In this document: positions 15,530 through 22,867 of the stretch, piece after piece | How the letters are laid out: every line of letters begins with the position of its first letter | Position numbering within the stretch: the first letter of the stretch is position 1 | Assembly: GCF_032970905.1 (NCBI RefSeq) | Contig: NZ_JAWJZA010000024.1 | Direction: 5' to 3' (one strand) | Source: Veillonella absiana | GTDB lineage: Bacteria; Bacillota; Negativicutes; Veillonellales; Veillonellaceae | DNA: 25,251 bases | The notes under the pieces: model-generated | Databases searched by the model: none | Seen by the model: the letters and a program-made list of their open reading frames with translations, nothing else | Told to the model about the DNA's origin: nothing | Made by a program: the position numbers and the translations under genes

Positions 15530-15895
15530 ATGGGTATATCGAAAACTGTACAAGAAATGAGTGCAGAAAATTTATTTGGTATCTGTCCATATGTAACGAC
15601 ACAGAAATTATTGGCTGGGAAATGGTCGATTTTAGTGATGCATCATTTGAGCGAAGGAACGAAACGTTTTAATGAATTGCATCGTGAAATGGCCGATTTA
15701 ACCCAAACTACATTGACGAAGCAACTCAGATTCCTTGAGGAGGAGGGCTTAGTAAAACGAACTGTGTATCCAGAGGTGCCGCCACGCGTAGAGTATTCTC
15801 TAACACCGATAGGTGAACAATTCAAAATTGTGCTAGATAGTCTCGAGGTATGGGGCAATCAGTACATTGAGTATATCAAGGTGAAAAAGGCATAA
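15530..15895 (+). CDS. HxlR-family winged-helix regulator
   Basis: This 121-residue protein shows the HxlR signature: CPYVTTQKLLAGKWSILVMHHL, RFNELHREMADLTQTTLTKQLRFLEEEGLVKR and VEYSLTPIGEQF. Such dimers often sense reactive electrophiles, quinones or aldehydes through a Cys near the N terminus; a Cys is present at residue 19 (GICPY). AGGAGG at 15520-15525 fixes the ATG at 15530, although the frame is open upstream. It probably controls the divergent oxidoreductase. Its stop is only 12 bp from sbcD, so it may be co-transcribed with the nuclease genes. Confidence 0.88.
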   Translation: MGISKTVQEMSAENLFGICPYVTTQKLLAGKWSILVMHHLSEGTKRFNELHREMADLTQTTLTKQLRFLEEEGLVKRTVYPEVPPRVEYSLTPIGEQFKIVLDSLEVWGNQYIEYIKVKKA

Positions 15896-15907
15896 GGGGG
15901 AGGTCTC

Positions 15908-17254
15908 ATGAGATTATTGCACACGGCGGACTGGCATCTGGGCCGTATTTTTTATGCCCGATATTTGACTGAGGACCAGGCGCATGTATTGGAACATCAA
16001 TTTTTCGACCTGTTGAAAGACCAAAATATAGACGGCATTTTATTGGCCGGAGATATTTATGATCGCTCTGTGCCACCAGTTGAGGCTGTTGAATTGTGGG
16101 ATTCTGTTATCACAAAACTAGCGATGGATTATAATATTCCTCTTTTTGGAATCAGTGGTAATCATGATGGGCCTGAGCGACTCGAGGTGGGCCGTCATAT
16201 GCTGGCCAATAGTGGCGTCCATATTTGGGGTACACCGGAGCATGCCATGGCGCCATTTACAGTGCAAGATGAATTTGGAGATATCGCTATCTGTCCGATG
16301 CCTTTTGCAGAACCGCGACGCATTGATGTGGCGTTGAATAGAAATGGTGAAAGTTCTAATTTGAGTAGTGTTGCTAATCATGCAAATAAATCTACGAAAA
16401 CAAGTAAATCTACGAAATCAAGTAAAGCAGATAAAAAATCGGTTAAAACCGATATAGAACAATTAGATTTATTTGCTGAGAGTAACAACTTAGCTGTTGA
16501 TGAAGCAGTAGATGTAGTCGAGATGAATTCGTTTGCAGAGGATATTCATAGACATGACTACGACTCCGTCTATCAACGCTGGAGCGATTACCTCGCTAGC
16601 CTTGTACCAAAGAAAACTCGCAAGATTGCTTTATCCCATGCCTTTGTGGCCGGTGGTGAAGTAGGTGGTTCTGAACGTGTATTATCGGTGGGCGGTAATG
16701 AGGTTGTGAATCCCGCTGTATTTAGAAACTTTAATTATGCAGCGCTAGGACATTTGCACGGATCCCAACGAGCAGGGGCGGATTATATCCGCTATAGTGG
16801 GTCGTTATTGAAATATTCATTTGATGAAAGTAATCAGCAAAAATCCTTCACCATCGTAGATGTGGATAAAAAAGGAAAGGTGTCCCTAGAGTTTATTCCC
16901 ATAGAGGCGAAGCGTGATGTAGTGGTACTACGTGGTCTGTTTGCTGATTTATTAAATGACCGTACATTACAACAACAACATAAGGAGAATTATATGAAGG
17001 TGGAGCTCCTCGATACAGCACCAATCATCGACGGCATGGCTAAATTACGTCAAGCCTATCCCCATTGCATGAATCTTGAATTAGTAGGTCGCATGGAACG
17101 AAATGAACTCGATCCGGTGCGACAAGAATATAAAAATTTAAATGAGCGCCAATTGTTTGCGCAGTTTGCCGAAGCTGTGTGGAAGGAGCCTCTTTCACAG
17201 GCGCAATCGGAATATATCAATCAGTTGTGGGATGATATTAATAAGGACGAATAG
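15908..17254 (+). CDS. sbcD: Exonuclease subunit SbcD
   Basis: This 448-residue Mre11-type nuclease works with SbcC to open hairpins and process DNA ends. Metal-binding motifs are HTADWHLG (D8, H10), AGDIYD (D49), GNHD (84-87), SHAFVAGG (H244) and LGHLHG (H282, H284). Between the phosphoesterase motifs, at about residues 150-215, is a stretch rich in Ser, Lys, Thr, Asp and Glu (for example KSTKTSKSTKSSKADKKS) that looks like a disordered insertion. All catalytic residues are kept. GGGGGAGG precedes the ATG. The gene lies 12 bp after hxlR and 11 bp before sbcC. Confidence 0.93.
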   Translation: MRLLHTADWHLGRIFYARYLTEDQAHVLEHQFFDLLKDQNIDGILLAGDIYDRSVPPVEAVELWDSVITKLAMDYNIPLFGISGNHDGPERLEVGRHMLANSGVHIWGTPEHAMAPFTVQDEFGDIAICPMPFAEPRRIDVALNRNGESSNLSSVANHANKSTKTSKSTKSSKADKKSVKTDIEQLDLFAESNNLAVDEAVDVVEMNSFAEDIHRHDYDSVYQRWSDYLASLVPKKTRKIALSHAFVAGGEVGGSERVLSVGGNEVVNPAVFRNFNYAALGHLHGSQRAGADYIRYSGSLLKYSFDESNQQKSFTIVDVDKKGKVSLEFIPIEAKRDVVVLRGLFADLLNDRTLQQQHKENYMKVELLDTAPIIDGMAKLRQAYPHCMNLELVGRMERNELDPVRQEYKNLNERQLFAQFAEAVWKEPLSQAQSEYINQLWDDINKDE

Positions 17255-17265
17255 GAGGCCGAATC

Positions 17266-20200
17266 ATGAAACCCATATCGTTACAAATTCAGGCCTTCGG
17301 ACCCTATAGTGGCACGGTGAATCTCGACTTTACAACCCTCAATGATGCGAAAATGTTCCTCATCACAGGTCCTACGGGGGCGGGCAAAACGAGTGTTCTC
17401 GACGCTATCGTATACGCCCTTTATGGCGATCCTAGTGGCGAGGTGCGCAAAACTGATAATATCCGCAGTGATTTTGCCGAGCCTGACACACAGACGCAGG
17501 TTATATTTGAATTCTCCGTTGGTGAAAGCACCTACAAAATCGAGCGCTTGCCAAAACAAGAGGTGGCTAAAAAACGTGGGACAGGCACAAAAATGCAAGG
17601 CGCCAAGGCCATTGTGTTCCAGTGGAATGATGAAACCAGCGAGTGGGATACCATTGCGACACAAGCCAATGAGGTGAAAGAAACCGTTCAAAGAATCATT
17701 GGTTTCCGCAAGGATCAATTTCTACAAGTCGTTCTGTTGCCTCAAGGTGAATTTAGAAAACTGCTGGTAGCAAGCACTAGCGAACGAGAAGAATTGTTAC
17801 ATACATTGTTCCGTACGGAAATTTATCGAAGACTACAAGACAGGTTGCGTGAAGATTACCTAGAGGCCCAAAGTGGTATTTCTGAGAATTTGCAGAAACA
17901 AAATTCGTACCTAGAAATGATTGAGCGAACGGAGCCAATTACATCAGGAATTAGCCCTGTAGGCGATTTAGGTTCAGACGATTCAATTATCAGTGCTGAA
18001 CAAGCAGATGTGATCACGGATGAATTACAACCAATTCTAACCATTGGACACCTAGCGGATTATATTGTTAATCGCGCATCTGAACGAGAAATATTAGAAT
18101 CTTGTAGAGATGAGGCGACTGAACAAGTAAAAAAATTAGAGGTCATTCGTGATGCAGCGAAGTTCTTTGATACTCAATCTATGGAAGTGGCTAATTATAC
18201 GGCTCAAGAACAAGCGTTGCTGGATGAGGGACGACAACTGGGACCAATACGATCACAATTAGCTCAGCTAGTTACACTAGAACCTGTGTTTGGGGTGTAT
18301 GAAAAGCAACTTTCACAAGAGGGACTAGTTAAAACCGTAACGCAGGAGATCGAAAAACTAGGGACATCTTTGGAGGCAGAGCTGGTCAAGGAAACTGGAG
18401 CCAAGGAAGAACTCGCCAAGCATCAATTACAAGAGGCGGTATATAACGAACAAGTGGTGAGGTTGCGCCAGTTTGAAAATAATTTGGACCAGTTGGAATC
18501 CCTATCTACACAAGTGGATCAATTACAATCGCAGCGAAATGAGTTGGAACAGGTAGCCAGGGATATTGAGCGCAATGCAGAACTTGTGCAAGAATCCGTG
18601 GCAAAGGTAACGGAGTTGACCGGTGCCATTGAAACGGATGAACAATGGTTAGGCGAGCATGAAAACGTCGTGGAGGATTTGGCAACAGCGAAAGTACAAA
18701 AGACAGCCCTATCTGATTTGGCGAATCAATATGGCGCCTTGAAGAAGCAACAAGCGGAATTAGATCAGAAAAAAACTGCATTAGGGACTGCGAAAACATC
18801 TGCAGAATCAGATAAACGCGTAGCTACGACATTGGCGAATGCACTGGCACAGGCTAGTGCATATTCATTGGCCGCTGATTTGAGTGAAGGAGAACCTTGC
18901 GCCGTGTGCGGATCCGTCCATCATCCGCATGTAGCAGAGCAACCAGATAATGTGCCCACGGCGGACGACGTTAAACAGGCTCAGGAGAAATCCGATGAAT
19001 CGCAGGCGAAGTACCATCAATTGGATAGCGCCTACGCATTATTGATGAAACAATATGATACAGATTTGTCAGAATGGCTCTCTGCGACTAAATCTTTGAT
19101 GAGCTTTGAGGCGGCCAAATCTATGATGAGCTATGATGTGACCAAATCTATGATGAGCTATGATGTGACCAAATCTATGATGAGCTCTGATGCGACCATA
19201 TCTGCAATGAGTTCTGATGAAAATAAATATGATATGGTGAATCAGACTGATGCTGTTTCGGAGCTAAAGCAAGTGTTGGACGATTTGCTTGCTAAAACAA
19301 TAGCATCTATCACTGAACTTGAGTCATTGCATAGTACACATAAAACAACGGATACTCGCGTGAAATCTAATCGTAAATCTCTGAAGGATGAGCAACAACA
19401 ATTGGATGTGACGCGTAAACAAGTTGATGCATTGAAACAGCGAAAACAGACGTTGGATGTAGATATCACAAAATTATCTACCCGCGTTGATTCATTGCAA
19501 TCGCAGTTGGGCATTCAGGAGGGGACAAACTGGAAATCCGATATGGAGGCATTGCGGACACAGGTGAAAGCCTATGAAACAATGCTGCGAGATATCCAAA
19601 ATAAACTGCAAAGCATTCAAACGAATGTTACTGCCTATACATCTAAACGTGATTTGCTAACGGTACAATTACAAGAGGCAGAAGCTCAATTGGAGACCAT
19701 TCAAAATGAATTCGATGCATCTCTTACAACTCAAGATATAACGCTAGATGAATTCGTTGGGATCTATGACACGCGAAATCAGAAACCAGAGTTCGAGAAA
19801 ACCTTGGCGGATTATGATAAACGTTTGGTTACTTTACAGGGACAACTGCAAGCGAGTCGCGATAAATTGGCAGCATTGTCGGAGCCCACAGAACGTGTGG
19901 AAGACGCTGTATATGATGCGGCTGTGCAAACCCGTGATACAGCCATCGGTACGTTGGCGAATTGGGAGAAAGAACAAGCACATCTGGAACAGACTTTGAA
20001 AACTGTGCGCGACCTCGATAAATCTATTTCGAAACAGCGTGAACAAGTGGAGTTTATTGGCCGCCTCTATGAATTGGCCAACGGTGGTGAAAGTGGTATC
20101 AAGGATGTTACCTTTGAGCGGTATGTACTAGGTGCCATTCTGGATGAAGTTGTTTATGCAGCTAATGACCGCTTACACACCATGAGCCGTGGGCGATACA

Positions 20201-20595
20201 ATTTAGAGCGCACAGACTACTCAGAAACAGGTCGTGGTAAAAAAGGCTTAGACCTTGGTGTTTTGGATAGCTATACAGGTGTGGCTCGTCCGGCGAATAC
20301 ATTATCTGGTGGTGAAACTTTCCTGGCATCATTAGCGCTCGCCCTAGGTTTAGCAGATATTATTCAAAGCTACGCTGGCGGTATTCATATGGATACAATC
20401 TTTATTGACGAAGGTTTTGGTACATTGGATCCAGATACATTAGATATTGCCATGGAAACATTGATTGGATTGCAAGATAGCGGACGATTGATTGGGGTTA
20501 TATCACATGTGCCGGAACTCAAAGAAAGAATTAATGTACATCTTCAAATTTCTCGCTCCTCCAAAGGCAGCACCGCTCAATTTGTTATTGGGTAA
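17266..20595 (+). CDS. sbcC: Exonuclease subunit SbcC
   Basis: This 1109-residue SMC/Rad50-type ATPase partners SbcD. It has Walker A GPTGAGKTS (35-43), a Q-loop region, long coiled coils, a zinc hook with C545 and C548 in EPCAVCGSVHHPH, the signature LSGGE (1013-1017) and Walker B FIDEGFGTLD (D1048, E1049), then an ISHVPEL H-loop. After the hook the coiled coil is interrupted at about residues 609-653 by five copies of a 9-residue unit related to KSMMSYDVT. A second low-similarity insert follows the N-terminal lobe at about residues 220-260. The start has AGGAGG at good spacing. Catalytic motifs are intact. Confidence 0.93.
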   Translation: MKPISLQIQAFGPYSGTVNLDFTTLNDAKMFLITGPTGAGKTSVLDAIVYALYGDPSGEVRKTDNIRSDFAEPDTQTQVIFEFSVGESTYKIERLPKQEVAKKRGTGTKMQGAKAIVFQWNDETSEWDTIATQANEVKETVQRIIGFRKDQFLQVVLLPQGEFRKLLVASTSEREELLHTLFRTEIYRRLQDRLREDYLEAQSGISENLQKQNSYLEMIERTEPITSGISPVGDLGSDDSIISAEQADVITDELQPILTIGHLADYIVNRASEREILESCRDEATEQVKKLEVIRDAAKFFDTQSMEVANYTAQEQALLDEGRQLGPIRSQLAQLVTLEPVFGVYEKQLSQEGLVKTVTQEIEKLGTSLEAELVKETGAKEELAKHQLQEAVYNEQVVRLRQFENNLDQLESLSTQVDQLQSQRNELEQVARDIERNAELVQESVAKVTELTGAIETDEQWLGEHENVVEDLATAKVQKTALSDLANQYGALKKQQAELDQKKTALGTAKTSAESDKRVATTLANALAQASAYSLAADLSEGEPCAVCGSVHHPHVAEQPDNVPTADDVKQAQEKSDESQAKYHQLDSAYALLMKQYDTDLSEWLSATKSLMSFEAAKSMMSYDVTKSMMSYDVTKSMMSSDATISAMSSDENKYDMVNQTDAVSELKQVLDDLLAKTIASITELESLHSTHKTTDTRVKSNRKSLKDEQQQLDVTRKQVDALKQRKQTLDVDITKLSTRVDSLQSQLGIQEGTNWKSDMEALRTQVKAYETMLRDIQNKLQSIQTNVTAYTSKRDLLTVQLQEAEAQLETIQNEFDASLTTQDITLDEFVGIYDTRNQKPEFEKTLADYDKRLVTLQGQLQASRDKLAALSEPTERVEDAVYDAAVQTRDTAIGTLANWEKEQAHLEQTLKTVRDLDKSISKQREQVEFIGRLYELANGGESGIKDVTFERYVLGAILDEVVYAANDRLHTMSRGRYNLERTDYSETGRGKKGLDLGVLDSYTGVARPANTLSGGETFLASLALALGLADIIQSYAGGIHMDTIFIDEGFGTLDPDTLDIAMETLIGLQDSGRLIGVISHVPELKERINVHLQISRSSKGSTAQFVIG
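19090..19224 (+). repeat. 27-bp in-frame tandem repeat inside sbcC
   Basis: Five units start at 19090, 19117, 19144, 19171 and 19198. Units 2 and 3 are identical over all 27 bp, unit 4 differs at few bases, and units 1 and 5 are more diverged. The period is a multiple of three, so copy changes would keep the frame. Confidence 0.9.
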
Positions 20596-20599
20596 CCGG

Positions 20600-20668
20600 G
20601 TAGTGTGTATATCTTCTCGACTCACTGAACGGGACGTTCAAAGTTCGCTGCGAAGATATACACACTAC
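20600..20668 (+). terminator. Hairpin 1 after sbcC
   Basis: A perfect 17-bp stem (20600-20616 with 20652-20668) encloses a 35-nt loop with an apical stem GAACG/CGTTC (20627-20631, 20635-20639). It begins 5 bp past the sbcC stop. No T-run follows, so termination or 3'-end protection are both possible. Confidence 0.65.
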
Positions 20669-20681
20669 TCTACGGTTCGCC

Positions 20682-20753
20682 GATATTCAAATTTGAAGCG
20701 CTGCCCTCCTTTGCAGGATAGAGTATATTAGTGAGACGAGAAATTTGAATATC
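20682..20753. repeat. Hairpin 2 after sbcC
   Basis: GATATTCAAATTT (20682-20694) pairs perfectly with 20741-20753 across a 46-nt loop. The loop contains CTGC/GCAG and AGTGAGACGAG, which resembles the reverse complement of part of hairpin 1's loop (AGTGAGTCGAG). Confidence 0.65.
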
Positions 20754-20794
20754 TACATGGGTGGGGGAAACCCCGAAAGGCCTGAACAAAGAAA

Positions 20795-20827
20795 AAGTTA
20801 CTATACGAATAATAGGTATAGTAACTT
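20795..20827 (+). terminator. Hairpin 3 after sbcC, intrinsic-terminator-like
   Basis: A perfect 12-bp stem, AAGTTACTATAC (20795-20806) with 20816-20827, has a 9-nt loop and is preceded by an A-run. Confidence 0.6.
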
Positions 20828-20863
20828 AATAATTGAAATATATGGTTGTAATTCAGATACAAA

Positions 20864-20936
20864 AAAGACTACTGGGAGGACGCCACACCCTCCATGAAGT
20901 GGCAGCAAAGGCGACTTTCTGCTGTCAGTAGTCTTT
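20864..20936. ncRNA. Possible three-way-junction RNA element
   Basis: The outer stem AAAGACTACTG/CAGTAGTCTTT (20864-20874, 20926-20936) encloses two further hairpins: GGAGG/CCTCC (20875-20879, 20889-20893) and CAGC..AAAG/CTTT..GCTG (20903-20910, 20915-20924). This is more elaborate than a plain terminator. It could be a small structured RNA or a leader fold. No known RNA family is recognised. Confidence 0.4.
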
Positions 20937-21022
20937 ATAAGCCTATAATAATTTATTTGATATTAGTCGGTCAAATACATATATGTTCAATATGTTAGAT
21001 TATCTTTGTTCCCGCATCTAAT

Positions 21023-21093
21023 GAGCAGGGCCATATGTGTCGAGCGAAATTTGAAGGTTTACTTCAGCGTAACGAGCGCATATGGCCCTGCTC
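21023..21093. repeat. Hairpin 5, upstream of the glyoxalase gene
   Basis: A perfect 15-bp stem GAGCAGGGCCATATG (21023-21037) with 21079-21093 encloses a 41-nt loop with an apical GAAG/CTTC stem. The loop sequence TTCAGCGTAACGAG resembles TTCAGTGAGTCGAG of hairpin 1 (minus strand). Confidence 0.65.
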
Positions 21094-21218
21094 AGGCTGA
21101 AAATTATGCGTAAGCTCCATGACAACATATACCTTAACCTCAAACATAGAAAAAACTAGATGAATATGATAAGATGATAAGTAAGGTAGTTTTTGTAGGA
21201 ATTGAAAAGGAGACTATC

Positions 21219-21590
21219 ATGAAATTTTCGTTTGCACATAATAATATTAACGTCAAAGATCTCGACAAGAGCCTAGCTTTCTACAAAGACGCTCTATTTT
21301 TAGAAGAGTCTCGCCGTAAAGAAGCGGAAGATGGTTCTTTCATTTTGGTATATTTAAAAAGCCCATATACAGAGCATGAGTTGGAATTGACTTGGCTACG
21401 TGATTGGGACCGTCCATATAATCTAGGGGATAATGAAATTCATTTGGCGTTCCGTACCGACGATTATGAAGGAGCCTTGAAAAAGCACAAAGAAATGGGT
21501 GTTGTGGTATATGAAAATGAAGGTATGGGGATTTATTTCATCGCCGATCCAGATGGATATTGGACTGAAATCATCCCAAACCGCATGTAA
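21219..21590 (+). CDS. gloA: Glyoxalase I-like (VOC superfamily) protein
   Basis: This 123-residue protein resembles lactoylglutathione lyase, which isomerises the hemithioacetal of methylglyoxal. It shows the paired VOC modules: FAHNNINVKDLDKSLAFYKDAL with a metal-ligand His (H7), HELELTW with a Glu, NEIHLAF with a His, and IADPDGYWTEIIP with a Glu. These are the four ligand positions of glyoxalase I. The ATG at 21219 follows AAAAGGAG; the frame is open to 21174. Whether it uses glutathione or another thiol is unknown. Its last codons are the first unit of a tandem array. Confidence 0.82.
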   Translation: MKFSFAHNNINVKDLDKSLAFYKDALFLEESRRKEAEDGSFILVYLKSPYTEHELELTWLRDWDRPYNLGDNEIHLAFRTDDYEGALKKHKEMGVVVYENEGMGIYFIADPDGYWTEIIPNRM

Positions 21591-21684
21591 AGACGTCCCG
21601 AACCAAATATAAACTCATCTCGAACCGGATATAAGATTATCCTGAATCGGATGTAAAATCGGCTTGAATCGGATGCAATAATTT
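21575..21684 (+). repeat. 22-bp tandem array growing from the gloA 3' end
   Basis: Five units begin at 21575, 21597, 21619, 21641 and 21663. The first spans the gloA codons for the end of the protein and its stop. The others share a core like CGAACCGGATATAA / TGAATCGGATGTAA, so a TAA-like stop recurs in several units. Divergence increases between units, pointing to an old duplication. Confidence 0.8.
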
Positions 21685-21727
21685 AGCAAGCACTATAGTG
21701 ATACAATATAATTTAATAGGAATTTAT

Positions 21728-22435
21728 ATGGAACATATGTTAACACGTCTGGAATGGCTCGTTGGTCCAGACAAGATTGAAACCTTAAAGGGCACATCCA
21801 TCGCGCTCTTTGGCGTGGGTGGTGTAGGCGGAGGGACCCTCGAAGCACTTGTTCGTGCAGGTGTTGGTCGCATTGTCCTCATCGATGGTGACAAGGTGAC
21901 ACCGAGTAATTTGAATCGTCAGTTGATTACGACGAATGAAACAATCGGTCATCGCAAGGTGGATTTGGCGAAGACTCGTGCTTTGGCGATTAATCCAGAC
22001 ATCATCGTAGAAACTCATGACATCGTGTATACGGATGAGGCCTACCCAGGGTTTATTGAAAGTCTCAATGTCGACTTTGTTATCGATGCCATTGATATGG
22101 TAACAGCGAAGCTCAACATCATTGAGATTTGTCAACGCGAGGGTATTCCTGTGATTTCTTGTATGGGTGGGGGCAATCGCTTTTACCCAGAGAAACTTGA
22201 AATTGCGGATATTAATAAAACACATACGTGCCCACTCGCACGCGTTATGCGGCGCGAACTCAAAAAGAGGGGCATAAAAAAACAATTGGTGCTGTTTTCC
22301 ACAGAAAAACCGACAAAACCACAATTCCGTCAGGACGGAACGAGTCCGGGAACGTGTAGTTTTGTGCCACCAGTGGCAGGATTTATCTTGGCAGCCCATG
22401 TATTACGTACAATTTTGGAGGTAGAACCACAATGA
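21728..22435 (+). CDS. tcdA: tRNA threonylcarbamoyladenosine dehydratase TcdA (CsdL-like)
   Basis: This 235-residue E1-like enzyme (ThiF/MoeB/HesA family) would cyclise t6A37 in tRNAs to its ct6A form using ATP. It starts MEHMLTRLEWLVGPDKIETL, has the nucleotide-binding FGVGGVGG (28-35), the acidic IDGDKVTPSNLNRQL, DAIDMVTAK, and the C-terminal GTCSFVPPVAGFILA typical of TcdA/YgdL. The ATG at 21728 follows AGGAA; a GTG start at 21698 is open but lacks a site. Its TGA overlaps the next start (ATGA at 22432), so translation is probably coupled. Confidence 0.88.
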   Translation: MEHMLTRLEWLVGPDKIETLKGTSIALFGVGGVGGGTLEALVRAGVGRIVLIDGDKVTPSNLNRQLITTNETIGHRKVDLAKTRALAINPDIIVETHDIVYTDEAYPGFIESLNVDFVIDAIDMVTAKLNIIEICQREGIPVISCMGGGNRFYPEKLEIADINKTHTCPLARVMRRELKKRGIKKQLVLFSTEKPTKPQFRQDGTSPGTCSFVPPVAGFILAAHVLRTILEVEPQ

Positions 22436-22863
22436 AACAAGCAATTATTCATATGAGCGCAGGCGACATTACCATCGAATTATTTGATCAAGAAGCACCA
22501 GGCACAGTACAAAACTTTGTAGATCTTATTAACAAAGGTTTCTACGATGGCTTGACATTCCACCGTGTTATTCCTGGTTTCGTAGCACAAGGCGGCTGCC
22601 CTAACGCTACTGGTACAGGTGGCCCTGGCTACACAATTAAAGACGAATTAATCGGCAATCCACATAAACATGAACGTGGTGCATTATCCATGGCTCACCG
22701 TGGTCCTAACACTGGCGGTAGCCAATTCTTTATCGTATATGAACCACAACCTCATTTGGATGGTGTGCACACAGTATTTGGTAAAGTAACAGAAGGTATG
22801 GACGTTGTTGATGGTATCAAACCAGGCGACGTTATGGAAAAAGTAGAAGTAGTAGAAGGCTAA
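22432..22863 (+). CDS. Cyclophilin-type peptidyl-prolyl isomerase
   Basis: This 143-residue cytoplasmic cyclophilin catalyses proline isomerisation. Core motifs are NFVDLINKGFYDGLTFHRVIPGFVAQGG, with the active-site FHRV arginine, then GALSMAHRGPNTGGSQFFI and HLDGVHTVFGKV. No signal peptide is present. GGAGGT lies 9 bp before the ATG, inside the end of tcdA. It is the second gene of the tcdA-speE operon. Confidence 0.93.
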   Translation: MKQAIIHMSAGDITIELFDQEAPGTVQNFVDLINKGFYDGLTFHRVIPGFVAQGGCPNATGTGGPGYTIKDELIGNPHKHERGALSMAHRGPNTGGSQFFIVYEPQPHLDGVHTVFGKVTEGMDVVDGIKPGDVMEKVEVVEG

Positions 22864-22867
22864 GAAT

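Larger units (their letters stand above)
20596..21218. other. Gene-free hairpin-rich gap between sbcC and the glyoxalase gene
   Basis: No credible coding frame is present over about 620 bp. Five separate inverted repeats, annotated individually, fill most of it. The glyoxalase promoter should lie near 21095-21200 but no clear -35/-10 pair was picked. Confidence 0.7.

Noticed and set aside
19090..19224. CRISPR-like or intergenic repeat
   Set aside because: The units are contiguous, 27 bp long and in frame inside sbcC, so they are a coding tandem repeat.
20596..20731. Short coding gene after sbcC
   Set aside because: The open frames here cross perfect inverted repeats and have no ribosome site or protein-like composition.
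21575..21684. CRISPR array
   Set aside because: The 22-bp units are directly adjacent with no unique spacers, they diverge progressively, and no cas gene is nearby.
21785..22399. Antisense open frame inside tcdA (204 codons)
   Set aside because: It has no family motif or ribosome site and mirrors an intact conserved gene.
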